This document shows positions 1-5,347 of a stretch of DNA of 6,546 nucleotides, one piece after another. The notes below the pieces were generated by a model. The model did no database searches. It worked only from the letters and a program-made list of their open reading frames with translations, and was not told the DNA's origin. The position numbers and the translations under genes are program-made. The stretch comes from Streptosporangiaceae bacterium. Lineage in GTDB: Bacteria > Actinomycetota > Actinomycetes > Streptosporangiales > Streptosporangiaceae. Positions within the stretch are counted from its first letter, which is position 1. Every line of letters starts with the position of its first letter. The stretch spans positions 1 to 6,546 of the forward strand of contig JASIBJ010000720.1 in the NCBI GenBank assembly GCA_030045215.1, written 5' to 3'.

Positions 1-514
1 CGGCCGTGCCGCCCGGCGTGTCGCAGACTCCCACCGCGCGTACCAGCCCCTGCCGGGAGATCGCCTGGGTGATGAGCCCAGCCGGGTTGGTGAAGTTGAT
101 CAGCGTGGCGCCCGGTGACACCCGGCTCAGCAGCTCGCAATACGAGAGGACGACGGGGATCGTGCGCAGCGCCATCGCGCAGCCGCCGGGACCGGTCGTT
201 TCCTGGCCAACCAGGCCCCGGCTCAGCGCCACCTGCTCGTCGATGACCCGACCCTGGTCGCCGCCCACCCTGATCGCGGAGAACACGAAGTCAGCGCCGG
301 TCAGGGCCTGTTCCGCATCCGGTGTCACGACGACAGAGCCGGGCCGGCCGAGCGCCGCCGCAAGTTCGACCGCCAGTCGCCCGATGGTGTCACGCCGGAA
401 CTCATCGGGCTCGAGCAGGCAAATCTGATCAAAATGATGTGCCCCGCCGAGCAACACCGCTCGCACGAACGCGGGCATCCGCATGCCGCCGCCGCCGAGG
501 ACCGTGAGCTTCAT
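1..514 (-). CDS. Family 4 glycoside hydrolase, 6-phospho-beta-glucosidase type (partial, 3' end outside window)
   Basis: The first 171 residues of a GH4 glycosidase, read from an ATG at 514-512 to the window edge. GH4 enzymes cleave glycosidic bonds in the cytoplasm by an oxidation/elimination route that uses NAD+ and a divalent metal, usually Mn2+. Visible landmarks: an N-terminal Rossmann start with GGGG at residues 7-10; IRVGG at 81-85 followed by R89 and D92-E93; GQETTGPGG at 103-111 followed by ALRTIP; NFTNPAG at 140-146; and VGVCDTP at 161-167, where C164 is the expected metal ligand. This pattern fits the 6-phospho-beta-glucosidase branch better than the alpha-glucosidase or alpha-galactosidase branches, but the phosphate-binding part cannot be fully judged from a fragment. 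The ATG overlaps the stop of the upstream kinase gene as ATGA, which implies translational coupling. Roughly 250 or more C-terminal residues are missing, compared with the usual 420-450. Confidence 0.93.
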   Translation of the reverse strand, partial: MKLTVLGGGGMRMPAFVRAVLLGGAHHFDQICLLEPDEFRRDTIGRLAVELAAALGRPGSVVVTPDAEQALTGADFVFSAIRVGGDQGRVIDEQVALSRGLVGQETTGPGGCAMALRTIPVVLSYCELLSRVSPGATLINFTNPAGLITQAISRQGLVRAVGVCDTPGGTA

Positions 515-1443
515 CCAGACTCCTTCCGAGCAAGGTTCAGGCCCGGCAGAACCGAGCTCAGGCCGGCTACCTCGACCGGGCCGACCGCGCCCAGCCGGCC
601 GGCCGCCTCGCTGCCTGCGCGATTCGCCGCCACGACTGCCTCGGCTAGCGGCGCACCGCGGAGCAGCTTCCCGATCATGGCGCCGGCGAACGAGTCTCCC
701 GCTCCGGTCAGGTCGCGAACTGTGACATTCGTAACGCCCTCGGAGACCTGGACCGCCCCATCCGGGCCGACCACGACCGCCCCGGCGGCGCCCTGCTTCA
801 CCACGACCGGCGTGCCCCATGTGCTGGCGGCGGCGATGGCGGCGTCGGGTGAATCCGAGCCGGTGAGAGCGATCAGTTCGGCCTGGTTCGGCACGAACAC
901 GTCGGCGAGCGGGATGCAGTCAAGCACGGCCTGGGCGGACCGGCCGATCCCGTTGAGGGAGACGTCCAGGTAGATCCTGGTTCCCTGCGCGTGAGCGGCC
1001 TTGAGGAAGTCGGTCACGCCAACGCCCGCATGCACGTAGCACCAGGCTGGCCGGTGGTCGCGGAGTACATCGGTCCAGCGCGCTAGCTCCGGGGCAGCCT
1101 GGGCCGGGCGGGGCGGCACGTGGGTGACGAAGGATCGGTCGCCGTCATAGTTCAGCACCATGGTGATGCCGGTGGCGCGGCGCGCTACCCGGATCGACGG
1201 CGAGAGGTCCACGCCTTCGCGCTCGCAGTGCTCGGTGACGACGCGGCCGCCGAGGTCATCGCCCAGTTCGGCGCAGACCGCGGCTCGTGCCCCGGCGCGG
1301 GCCGCCGCGGTGGCGCTGGTCACCGCGCCGCCAACGGAAATGGCGAATTCCTCGGCGAAGATCTCCTGGCCCGGCCTGGGCAGGGCCGGCACGTGCCCGA
1401 AGACCAGCTCGAGGAAGACCGAGCCGAAGGAGATCATGTCCAT
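511..1443 (-). CDS. PfkB-family carbohydrate kinase
   Basis: A 310-residue ribokinase-like sugar kinase that transfers phosphate from ATP to a sugar or nucleoside hydroxyl in the cytoplasm. It begins MDMISFGSVFLEL. It has the Gly-Gly substrate-side motif (SVGGA, residues 36-40), the NxxE motif of the family (N186 to E189 in PNQAEL), and the C-terminal PfkB signature DLTGAGDSFAGA (244-255) with catalytic base D250 and the anion hole GAGD. Its length is normal for the family. I chose the ATG at 1443-1441 because AGGA lies 8 nt upstream and the protein then starts directly in the first beta strand. An in-frame ATG at 1512 would add 23 unrelated residues without a ribosome-binding site; the ATG at 1437 is also possible. 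The stop overlaps the GH4 start by 4 bp, so the two are very likely one operon. The substrate is not determinable: a sugar, or possibly the disaccharide that GH4 later cleaves. Confidence 0.93.
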   Translation of the reverse strand: MDMISFGSVFLELVFGHVPALPRPGQEIFAEEFAISVGGAVTSATAAARAGARAAVCAELGDDLGGRVVTEHCEREGVDLSPSIRVARRATGITMVLNYDGDRSFVTHVPPRPAQAAPELARWTDVLRDHRPAWCYVHAGVGVTDFLKAAHAQGTRIYLDVSLNGIGRSAQAVLDCIPLADVFVPNQAELIALTGSDSPDAAIAAASTWGTPVVVKQGAAGAVVVGPDGAVQVSEGVTNVTVRDLTGAGDSFAGAMIGKLLRGAPLAEAVVAANRAGSEAAGRLGAVGPVEVAGLSSVLPGLNLARKESG

Positions 1444-1468
1444 CGCGACGATCCTGCCAACTGGCTGG

Positions 1469-1497
1469 CCGACCGGGCAAATCGGGGTACTGGTCGG
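1469..1497. promoter_or_regulatory. Inverted repeat in the kinase/DyP divergent gap (possible operator)
   Basis: The perfect arms CCGACC (1469-1474) and GGTCGG (1492-1497) are separated by 17 bp, with one further G-C match inside. They lie between the starts of the divergent kinase and peroxidase genes. GACC/GGTC words recur throughout this 96-bp gap. I see no convincing -35/-10 pair on either strand. An operator role is inferred from position only, and chance is possible in DNA this G+C-rich. Confidence 0.25.
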
Positions 1498-1500
1498 GAA

Positions 1501-1523
1501 AGACCGGGTCATGGTCGCGGTCT
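1501..1523. promoter_or_regulatory. 23-bp imperfect dyad just upstream of the DyP ribosome-binding site (possible operator)
   Basis: The arms AGACCG (1501-1506) and CGGTCT (1518-1523) are perfect complements around a centre at 1512, and 8 of the 11 opposed positions of the whole element match. It directly abuts AGGGGA (1524-1529), the likely ribosome-binding site of the peroxidase, so a repressor bound here could block the encapsulin operon, or the RNA could fold around the leader. No regulator gene is in the window. Confidence 0.3.
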
Positions 1524-1539
1524 AGGGGAAGATGGGCGG

Positions 1540-2700
1540 GTGACCACTGACGCCCCGGCGACGACCGCCGTATCGGCTCAGCCAGCTGATCCCGTGGAGC
1601 CCGCCAGGGCGGTGACGCCCGCGCTGGCTCCGAGGCTCGCGCCGCCGCCGGAGCCCGCCAGCCCGCAGCCGCAGGCGGTTGTCTCGCCCCTGACCAAGGC
1701 GGCCATCTTCCTGGTGGCTGTGCTCGATCCCGGCGACGCCGCCGAAGACCAGGCTCGGGGCCTCTGTGCTGACATATCCGCGCTGGTCAGGGCCGTCGGT
1801 TTTCGCGACCTCAACGGATACCTGAGCTGTGTTACCGGAGTCGGCGCTGAGGCGTGGGACCGGCTTACCGGCCTGCCTCGCCCGGCTGGGCTGCACCCGT
1901 TCCGTGAGTTGCGGGCGGAGGGCCGGCACGCGGTCGCCACGGCCGGAGACCTGCTGTTTCATATCCGGGCCGCCCGGATGGACCTGTGCTTCGAACTTGC
2001 GACGCAGATCACCGCGAGGCTGCCAGGCATGGCGTCAATCGTCGACGAGGTCCACGGCTTCAGCTACTTCGACGAACGGGACCTGCTGGGATTCGTGGAC
2101 GGCACCGAGAACCCGACGGGCCCGGATGCGAGCCGTGCCGCGATCATCGGACCGGAGGAGCCCGCCTACCTCGGCGGCAGCTACGTGATCGTGCAGAAGT
2201 ACGTGCACGACCTGGACGGCTGGAACGCGCTGCCGGTCGAGGAACAGGAAAAGGTCATCGGCCGGACGAAACTGTCCGACATCGAACTGGACGATGCGGT
2301 GAAGCCCACGTCCGCGCACAACGCCCTGACAACGATCGTCGTCGACGGCGAGGAAGTCGACATAGTCCGGGACAACATGCCGTTCGGGCACGTCGGGACC
2401 GGCGAGTACGGCACGTACTTCATCGGCTACGCGCGCTCGCCGGCCACCACCGAGCAGATGCTGCAGAACATGTTCATCGGTTCGCCGCCGGGTAACTACG
2501 ACAGGATCCTGGATTTCAGTACGGCCGTCACCGGCTCGTTGTTCTTCGTGCCGTCCCAGACGATGCTCGACAGCTTCAACGACCTCGAGGGCGCGCCTGA
2601 ACCATCGGCACCAATTGCCCCACCAGTACCACTTAACGTACCGGCACCGTCCGCTGGTGACGGCTCACTGAACATCGGCAGCCTTCGAGGAGACGCATGA
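1540..2700 (+). CDS. DyP-type haem peroxidase, encapsulin cargo protein
   Basis: A 386-residue dye-decolourising peroxidase of the bacterial class once called DypB, which uses hydrogen peroxide to oxidise phenolic, dye-like or metal substrates. The family core starts at about residue 49 (SPLTKAAIFLV). It contains the GxxDG motif GFVDGTENP with catalytic D187, the proximal haem ligand H260 (KPTSAH), and distal R277 and N279 (IVRDNMPFG). These correspond to the Asp/His/Arg/Asn set known from Rhodococcus DypB. After residue 350 a Pro/Ala-rich linker leads to a C-terminal tag, GSLNIGSLRGDA (375-386), which matches the cargo-loading peptide of encapsulin-packaged DyPs. The GTG start at 1540 is supported by AGGGGA 10 nt upstream; in-frame GTGs at 1594 and 1612 would shorten an unusual Pro/Ala-rich N-terminal extension of about 48 residues. 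The stop overlaps the encapsulin start (ATGA), so both are one translationally coupled operon. Confidence 0.96.
   Translation: MTTDAPATTAVSAQPADPVEPARAVTPALAPRLAPPPEPASPQPQAVVSPLTKAAIFLVAVLDPGDAAEDQARGLCADISALVRAVGFRDLNGYLSCVTGVGAEAWDRLTGLPRPAGLHPFRELRAEGRHAVATAGDLLFHIRAARMDLCFELATQITARLPGMASIVDEVHGFSYFDERDLLGFVDGTENPTGPDASRAAIIGPEEPAYLGGSYVIVQKYVHDLDGWNALPVEEQEKVIGRTKLSDIELDDAVKPTSAHNALTTIVVDGEEVDIVRDNMPFGHVGTGEYGTYFIGYARSPATTEQMLQNMFIGSPPGNYDRILDFSTAVTGSLFFVPSQTMLDSFNDLEGAPEPSAPIAPPVPLNVPAPSAGDGSLNIGSLRGDA
2661..2697 (+). other. Encapsulin cargo-loading peptide of the DyP
   Basis: These codons specify the last residues of the peroxidase, DGSLNIGSLRGDA. Homologous DyPs packaged by encapsulins end in closely similar peptides of the form GSLxIGSLKG after a flexible proline-rich linker, and the tag docks into a groove on the inner face of the shell. 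Here the linker (about residues 350-373) is rich in Pro and Ala, as expected. The assignment rests on this motif and on the shell gene that follows immediately. Confidence 0.93.
2687..2692 (+). promoter_or_regulatory. Shine-Dalgarno of the encapsulin gene inside the cargo tag codons
   Basis: GAGGAG lies 4 nt before the encapsulin ATG at 2697 (6 nt if counted from GAGG). It is formed by the CGA-GGA-GAC codons for R383-G384-D385 of the DyP targeting peptide. One stretch of DNA therefore encodes the packaging signal and sets translation of the shell. Confidence 0.85.
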
Positions 2701-3524
2701 CGACCAACAACCTGCACCGCGAGCTCGCGCCCGTTTCCGACGAGGCCTGGCGCCAGATCGAGGCGGAGACGGCCCGGACGCTCAAGCGCTACCTCGCCGG
2801 TCGCAGGATCGTGGACGTGCACGGACCCGATGGTCAGGCACTCTCCGCGGTCGGCACCGGGCACCTGCGTGAGATCGAGTCCCCGGGTGAGGGCGTGCGC
2901 GCTCGTCAGCGGGAGGTGCTGCCGCTGGTCGAACTGCGGGTGCCGTTCACGCTGAGCAGGGAACAGATCGATGACGTGCTGCGGGGAGCTCAGGACTCCG
3001 ACTGGCAGCCGGCCAGGGACGCGGCCAGGCAGATCGCGCTCGCCGAGGACCACGCCATCTTCGGTGGCTATGCCCAGGCTGGCATCGGCGGCATCGCTCC
3101 GGGCGCCAGCAACCCCCCGCTGATCCTGCCGGCCGAGGTGGCGGACTACCCGATGGCGTTCGCGCAGGCAGCCGGCCAGCTACGCGCCGCAGGGGTGGAC
3201 GGCCCGTACGCCGCCGTGCTCTCGGCCGAGGCCTACACCGCGGTCAGCGAGGCCAGCGATCATGGCTACCCAGTCATCCGCCACCTGCGCAACGTTCTCG
3301 ACGGGGAGCTGATCTGGGCTCCCTCGATTTCTGGCGCGATCGTGCTGACCGCCCGCGGCGGGGACTTCAGCCTGTACCTGGGCCAGGACATGTCGATCGG
3401 CTACCAGTCGCACACCGATACCGATGTTGTCCTGTACCTGCAGGAGACCATGACATTCCGGCTGCTCACGGCCGAGGCGGCCGTCGCGATGCTGACTGCT
3501 TCCCAGAAGACCAGAACGTCGTAG
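2697..3524 (+). CDS. Family 1 encapsulin shell protein
   Basis: A 275-residue HK97-fold shell protein that self-assembles into a nanocompartment around tagged cargo, here the DyP encoded just upstream. The N-terminus NNLHRELAPVSDEAW and the following helix (about 13-33) form the cargo-facing region. The extended-loop segment lies around 45-75, followed by VPFTLSREQIDDV (82-94) and the P-domain stretch DSDWQPARDAARQIALAEDHAIFGGY (100-125). The A-domain portion spans roughly 168-235, including VSEASDHGYPV and a glycine-rich GGDFSLYLGQD, and the C-terminal strand is VVLYLQETMTF (244-254). It resembles the mycobacterial shell protein Cfp29 along its whole length and is slightly longer than the usual 265 residues; no cysteines are present. 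By family, a small T=1 shell of 60 subunits is likely (inference). It is co-translated with the peroxidase through a 4-bp overlap. A phage capsid is unlikely: there are no neighbouring phage genes and the cargo gene is adjacent. Confidence 0.97.
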   Translation: MTTNNLHRELAPVSDEAWRQIEAETARTLKRYLAGRRIVDVHGPDGQALSAVGTGHLREIESPGEGVRARQREVLPLVELRVPFTLSREQIDDVLRGAQDSDWQPARDAARQIALAEDHAIFGGYAQAGIGGIAPGASNPPLILPAEVADYPMAFAQAAGQLRAAGVDGPYAAVLSAEAYTAVSEASDHGYPVIRHLRNVLDGELIWAPSISGAIVLTARGGDFSLYLGQDMSIGYQSHTDTDVVLYLQETMTFRLLTAEAAVAMLTASQKTRTS

Positions 3525-3529
3525 CCGGG

Positions 3530-3553
3530 AGCGGCCACCTGCCACGGCCCGCT
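3530..3553 (+). terminator. Possible hairpin after the encapsulin operon
   Basis: AGCGGCC (3530-3536) can pair with GGCCCGCT (3546-3553) through seven base pairs with one bulged C, around a 9-nt loop, starting 5 bp after the encapsulin stop. There is no run of T behind it, so if it terminates transcription it does so as the U-less type reported in actinomycetes. This is weak evidence. Confidence 0.3.
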
Positions 3554-3613
3554 TCGGCGCGAACGGCGAGAGGCGGCCGTTTACCGAGAATTCGTCCGCA
3601 TCCGTCAACGCTT

Positions 3614-3619
3614 TAGGAT
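3614..3619 (+). promoter_or_regulatory. Possible -10 box for the GH12 gene
   Basis: TAGGAT fits the actinobacterial TANNNT pattern and lies 81 bp before the ATG at 3701, in the 176-bp gap after encapsulin. TTCGTC sits 17 bp upstream but is a poor -35 match. The rest of this gap shows no other element I can support, and none of the TGGGAGCGCTCCCA-type CebR/CelR operators known from actinobacterial cellulose-use genes. Confidence 0.25.
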
Positions 3620-3700
3620 CCGGACTGGCGTCGTCTCTTTCCTCGCAATGTCTCCGATCGATCATTTGTGCTGATCCAATCCGGCAAAATCGGAGGGGAC

Positions 3701-4522
3701 ATGTTGCGACTTCACGTGATCGGCAGCGCGTTGCTCGCCGTCGTGGCCAGCGGGGCAGGCCAAGCGACGGCGAGCGCAGCGGCCGGCCCGCCACCCGGTC
3801 TCGCCGAGCGCGCAATGCAGAAACCCGTGCATCATGCCGAGCACGCGGCGGTACTGTGCGGGTCGCGCGAGTGGGAGTGGCTGCCGTCGGGCCTGGTCGC
3901 TTACAACGACGTCTTCGCTGGTCGCTACTCCGAGTGCATCAGCCTGCGGCGGTCCGGCTTCAAGATCGTCCGAGCTCGGACAGGCTGGGAGTGGGGAGCA
4001 TTTCCCGACGTGTTCATTGGCTGCGAGTACAACGTCTGCTCCCGGTCGCCGTTGCCGCAGCGCCCGATCGGGGACTTCACCGACCTGACGATGACGCTCT
4101 ACACGCGGTTTGATGCCATCGTCGGCGACGATGCGACCGACTGGTGGTTCGACCGGGCGCGGCCGGGCCGGTCACTCAGTCATCCCAACGGCGCCGAGAT
4201 CATGGTCTGGCTGGCGTGGCGGGCGGTCCCCATGCGGCACGGTTACGTGGTCAGGCTCGACGGCTGGTCCTGGTACGTCGAGCACTGGCGGCCCCGCGCC
4301 GACCACACCTCCTGGCAGTACATTCAGCTCCGCTGGCTCGGCTCTCACCCCCACCCGTCGATCCGGCTGAACATGCTGCCCATCCTCCGCTACCTGGAGC
4401 AACGCCGCTGGCTACGACCAAGCTGGTACCCATCCTCGCTGGACGCTGGATTCGAGGTCGTTCATGGCGGCGTCGGCGACCGCATCATCAAGTACGCGGT
4501 CAGCATCCGGATCGGGCGATGA
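3701..4522 (+). CDS. Secreted family 12 glycoside hydrolase-like protein (putative endo-beta-1,4-glucanase)
   Basis: A 273-residue protein with a Sec-type signal peptide: a hydrophobic stretch at about 5-18 and a likely cleavage near TASA-AAG (residues 23-29). The mature part follows the GH12 beta-jelly-roll plan. Four cysteines at 53, 79, 108 and 113 have the spacing of the two disulphides of streptomycete GH12 cellulases, and PDVFIGCEYNVC (102-113) resembles the family's YPxVxxGCxYxxC segment. The nucleophile is E166 in AEIMVWL (165-171), a hallmark motif. The acid/base is E252 in AGFEVVHGG (249-257). GH12 enzymes retain configuration and cut internal beta-1,4 bonds in cellulose, mixed-linkage glucan or xyloglucan. 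This protein is divergent: aromatics are added (WEWG, DWWF) and the loop between C79 and C108 differs. GGAGG 4 nt before the ATG supports the start; a GTG at 3668 would add 11 residues ahead of the signal peptide. It has no cellulose-binding module and no encapsulin tag. Confidence 0.85.
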   Translation: MLRLHVIGSALLAVVASGAGQATASAAAGPPPGLAERAMQKPVHHAEHAAVLCGSREWEWLPSGLVAYNDVFAGRYSECISLRRSGFKIVRARTGWEWGAFPDVFIGCEYNVCSRSPLPQRPIGDFTDLTMTLYTRFDAIVGDDATDWWFDRARPGRSLSHPNGAEIMVWLAWRAVPMRHGYVVRLDGWSWYVEHWRPRADHTSWQYIQLRWLGSHPHPSIRLNMLPILRYLEQRRWLRPSWYPSSLDAGFEVVHGGVGDRIIKYAVSIRIGR

Positions 4523-4527
4523 CGAAG

Positions 4528-4540
4528 CCCCGAGACGGGG
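4528..4540. terminator. Hairpin between convergent GH12 and LON-domain genes
   Basis: CCCCG (4528-4532) and CGGGG (4536-4540) form a perfect 5-bp stem with an AGA loop, six nucleotides after the GH12 stop. A G-T pair (4527/4541) may extend it. There is no T tract on the plus strand; on the minus strand it is followed by CTTCGTC. A bidirectional terminator is plausible from its place between convergent genes. Confidence 0.45.
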
Positions 4541-4591
4541 TGGGCGGTGGCGGTATAGCTGCGGGTGAGGGTGGCTAGCGGAGCCGGTCGG

Positions 4592-4608
4592 GCCCGATCA
4601 GTTCGGGC
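4592..4608 (-). terminator. Hairpin overlapping the stop codon of the LON-domain gene
   Basis: GCCCGA (4592-4597) and TCGGGC (4603-4608) pair perfectly over 6 bp around a 5-nt loop that contains the minus-strand TGA (4600-4598). A smaller stem, GGCT/AGCC at 4573-4585, follows downstream on that strand. Neither has a T tract. This could end the minus-strand transcript or block read-through from the GH12 side. Confidence 0.35.
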
Positions 4609-5266
4609 TGTATGGCGAGTACCGCAGGTCAGGAGCCGGCGTCGCGGTCAGCGACCGCAGCATCTGGCTTTCCCTGGCCAGCAAGGCGCGCTCGGCCGCA
4701 AGCCGCCGCGCCGCGTCGGGCTCTTCGAGCAGCCCCTGCTTGACCGGCAGGTCGACCACGACGGCCGCGGCCACCAGATAGGACATCAGCACGGGCTCAT
4801 CCGGCAATTCGGGCACGGTGACGCGGGCTCCCCCTCGTTCCGCTAGAAGATCAAGATACGAGCGGAACGCGTCCTGCACCGCGGATACCGCGACCGCGGC
4901 GGCGGCCTCATCCCCCGCCTCATCGGGCAGCAGTCCTACGTCCCCGCGGAGATAGGGGGCCGGGTCATCGAGTCCGAAGAGGCGGAACCGATGCGTCCCG
5001 ACGGTGACGAGGTCGTAACGGCCGTCCGGGTACCGCTCAACCTGGCGCAGCGTGGCCGTGCAGCCGGTCTGGTATAGCGCAGAAACGCCGCCGATGCCCG
5101 TCTCACGGCCGTGCCGGATCGCGATCACTCCGAACTCCCTCGGTTCGGGGCCGGCCAGCAGGTCAGCGACGAGTTGCCGGTAGCGCTCCTCGAAGATGTG
5201 CAGCGGCATGACGAGACCGGGATAGAGCACCGTGCCCAGCGGGAACAGCGGCAACTTGGTGCTCAT
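4598..5266 (-). CDS. Stand-alone LON substrate-binding domain protein
   Basis: A 222-residue cytoplasmic protein consisting of the Lon N-terminal, PUA-like substrate-binding domain plus a helical tail. The domain signature is at the start: LPLFPLGTVLYPG (5-17) and MPLHIFEERYRQL (20-32), followed by FGVIAI (45-50), the TGCTATLRQVERYPDGRYDL strands (67-86), and VGTHRFRLFGL (89-99). Residues from about 120 to 205 are Ala- and Glu-rich and look helical. There is no AAA+ ATPase and no Ser-Lys protease domain, so it is not a Lon protease. Single-domain proteins of this kind are common in actinobacteria, and their function is not well established; a role in protein quality control is only a guess. 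I chose ATG 5266-5264 because the family match begins there and because TAATGT lies 7 nt upstream, as for a leaderless mRNA. An upstream in-frame ATG at 5383 would run through the ileS leader with an unrelated sequence. Confidence 0.9.
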   Translation of the reverse strand: MSTKLPLFPLGTVLYPGLVMPLHIFEERYRQLVADLLAGPEPREFGVIAIRHGRETGIGGVSALYQTGCTATLRQVERYPDGRYDLVTVGTHRFRLFGLDDPAPYLRGDVGLLPDEAGDEAAAAVAVSAVQDAFRSYLDLLAERGGARVTVPELPDEPVLMSYLVAAAVVVDLPVKQGLLEEPDAARRLAAERALLARESQMLRSLTATPAPDLRYSPYSPN

Positions 5267-5273
5267 AGAACCG

Positions 5274-5279
5274 ACATTA
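5274..5279 (-). promoter_or_regulatory. -10 box for a leaderless LON-domain transcript
   Basis: On the minus strand TAATGT (5279-5274) fits TANNNT and ends 7 nt before the A of the ATG at 5266. That is the spacing expected when transcription begins at or next to the start codon. No Shine-Dalgarno sequence is visible upstream of this ATG, which fits leaderless translation. A clear -35 is not seen. Confidence 0.55.
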
Positions 5280-5306
5280 CGCGCCGTTCGCCCCCCGTGC
5301 TCAGCC

Positions 5307-5327
5307 TGCGCCGCCCGTTGCGGCGCA
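5307..5327. repeat. Perfect 8-bp inverted repeat in the LON/ileS divergent promoter region
   Basis: TGCGCCGC (5307-5314) and GCGGCGCA (5320-5327) are perfect complements around CCGTT. The element lies between the two divergent -10 boxes. It ends 20 bp before the ileS -10 and so touches its -35 zone, and it begins 27 bp upstream of the LON-domain -10. It could be an operator for either gene. It lies upstream of both presumed transcript starts, so an RNA hairpin role is unlikely. Confidence 0.4.
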
Positions 5328-5347
5328 ATCGGCTGGACAGCACCGGC

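Noticed and set aside
434..973. A 179-codon plus-strand open frame over the kinase and GH4 genes
   Set aside because: It is low-complexity Pro/Ala/Ser/Arg/Thr sequence typical of an antisense frame, overlapping conserved PfkB and GH4 motifs.
1120..1539. N-terminal extension of the peroxidase reading frame back to an ATG at 1120
   Set aside because: This part lies antisense to the PfkB kinase and has no family similarity. The match to DyP starts well after 1540, where a GTG with AGGGGA upstream is present.
2496..3053. A 185-codon minus-strand open frame opposite the DyP/encapsulin junction
   Set aside because: It is a shadow of two well-supported genes, with no ribosome-binding site and no recognisable motif.
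2697..3524. Prophage major capsid protein
   Set aside because: Encapsulins share the HK97 fold, but here the sequence follows Cfp29-type encapsulins, the cargo gene with a loading tag is adjacent, and no terminase, portal or tail gene is present.
3668..3700. GTG start at 3668 for the GH12-like protein
   Set aside because: It would put 11 polar residues, including the GGAGGGG ribosome-binding site translated as Gly-Gly-Asp, ahead of a normal signal peptide. ATG 3701 has the Shine-Dalgarno at the right place.
4598..5266. Lon protease
   Set aside because: Only the N-terminal substrate-binding domain is present. There is no Walker motif and no Ser-Lys catalytic domain, and the protein ends at 222 residues without signs of a broken longer gene.
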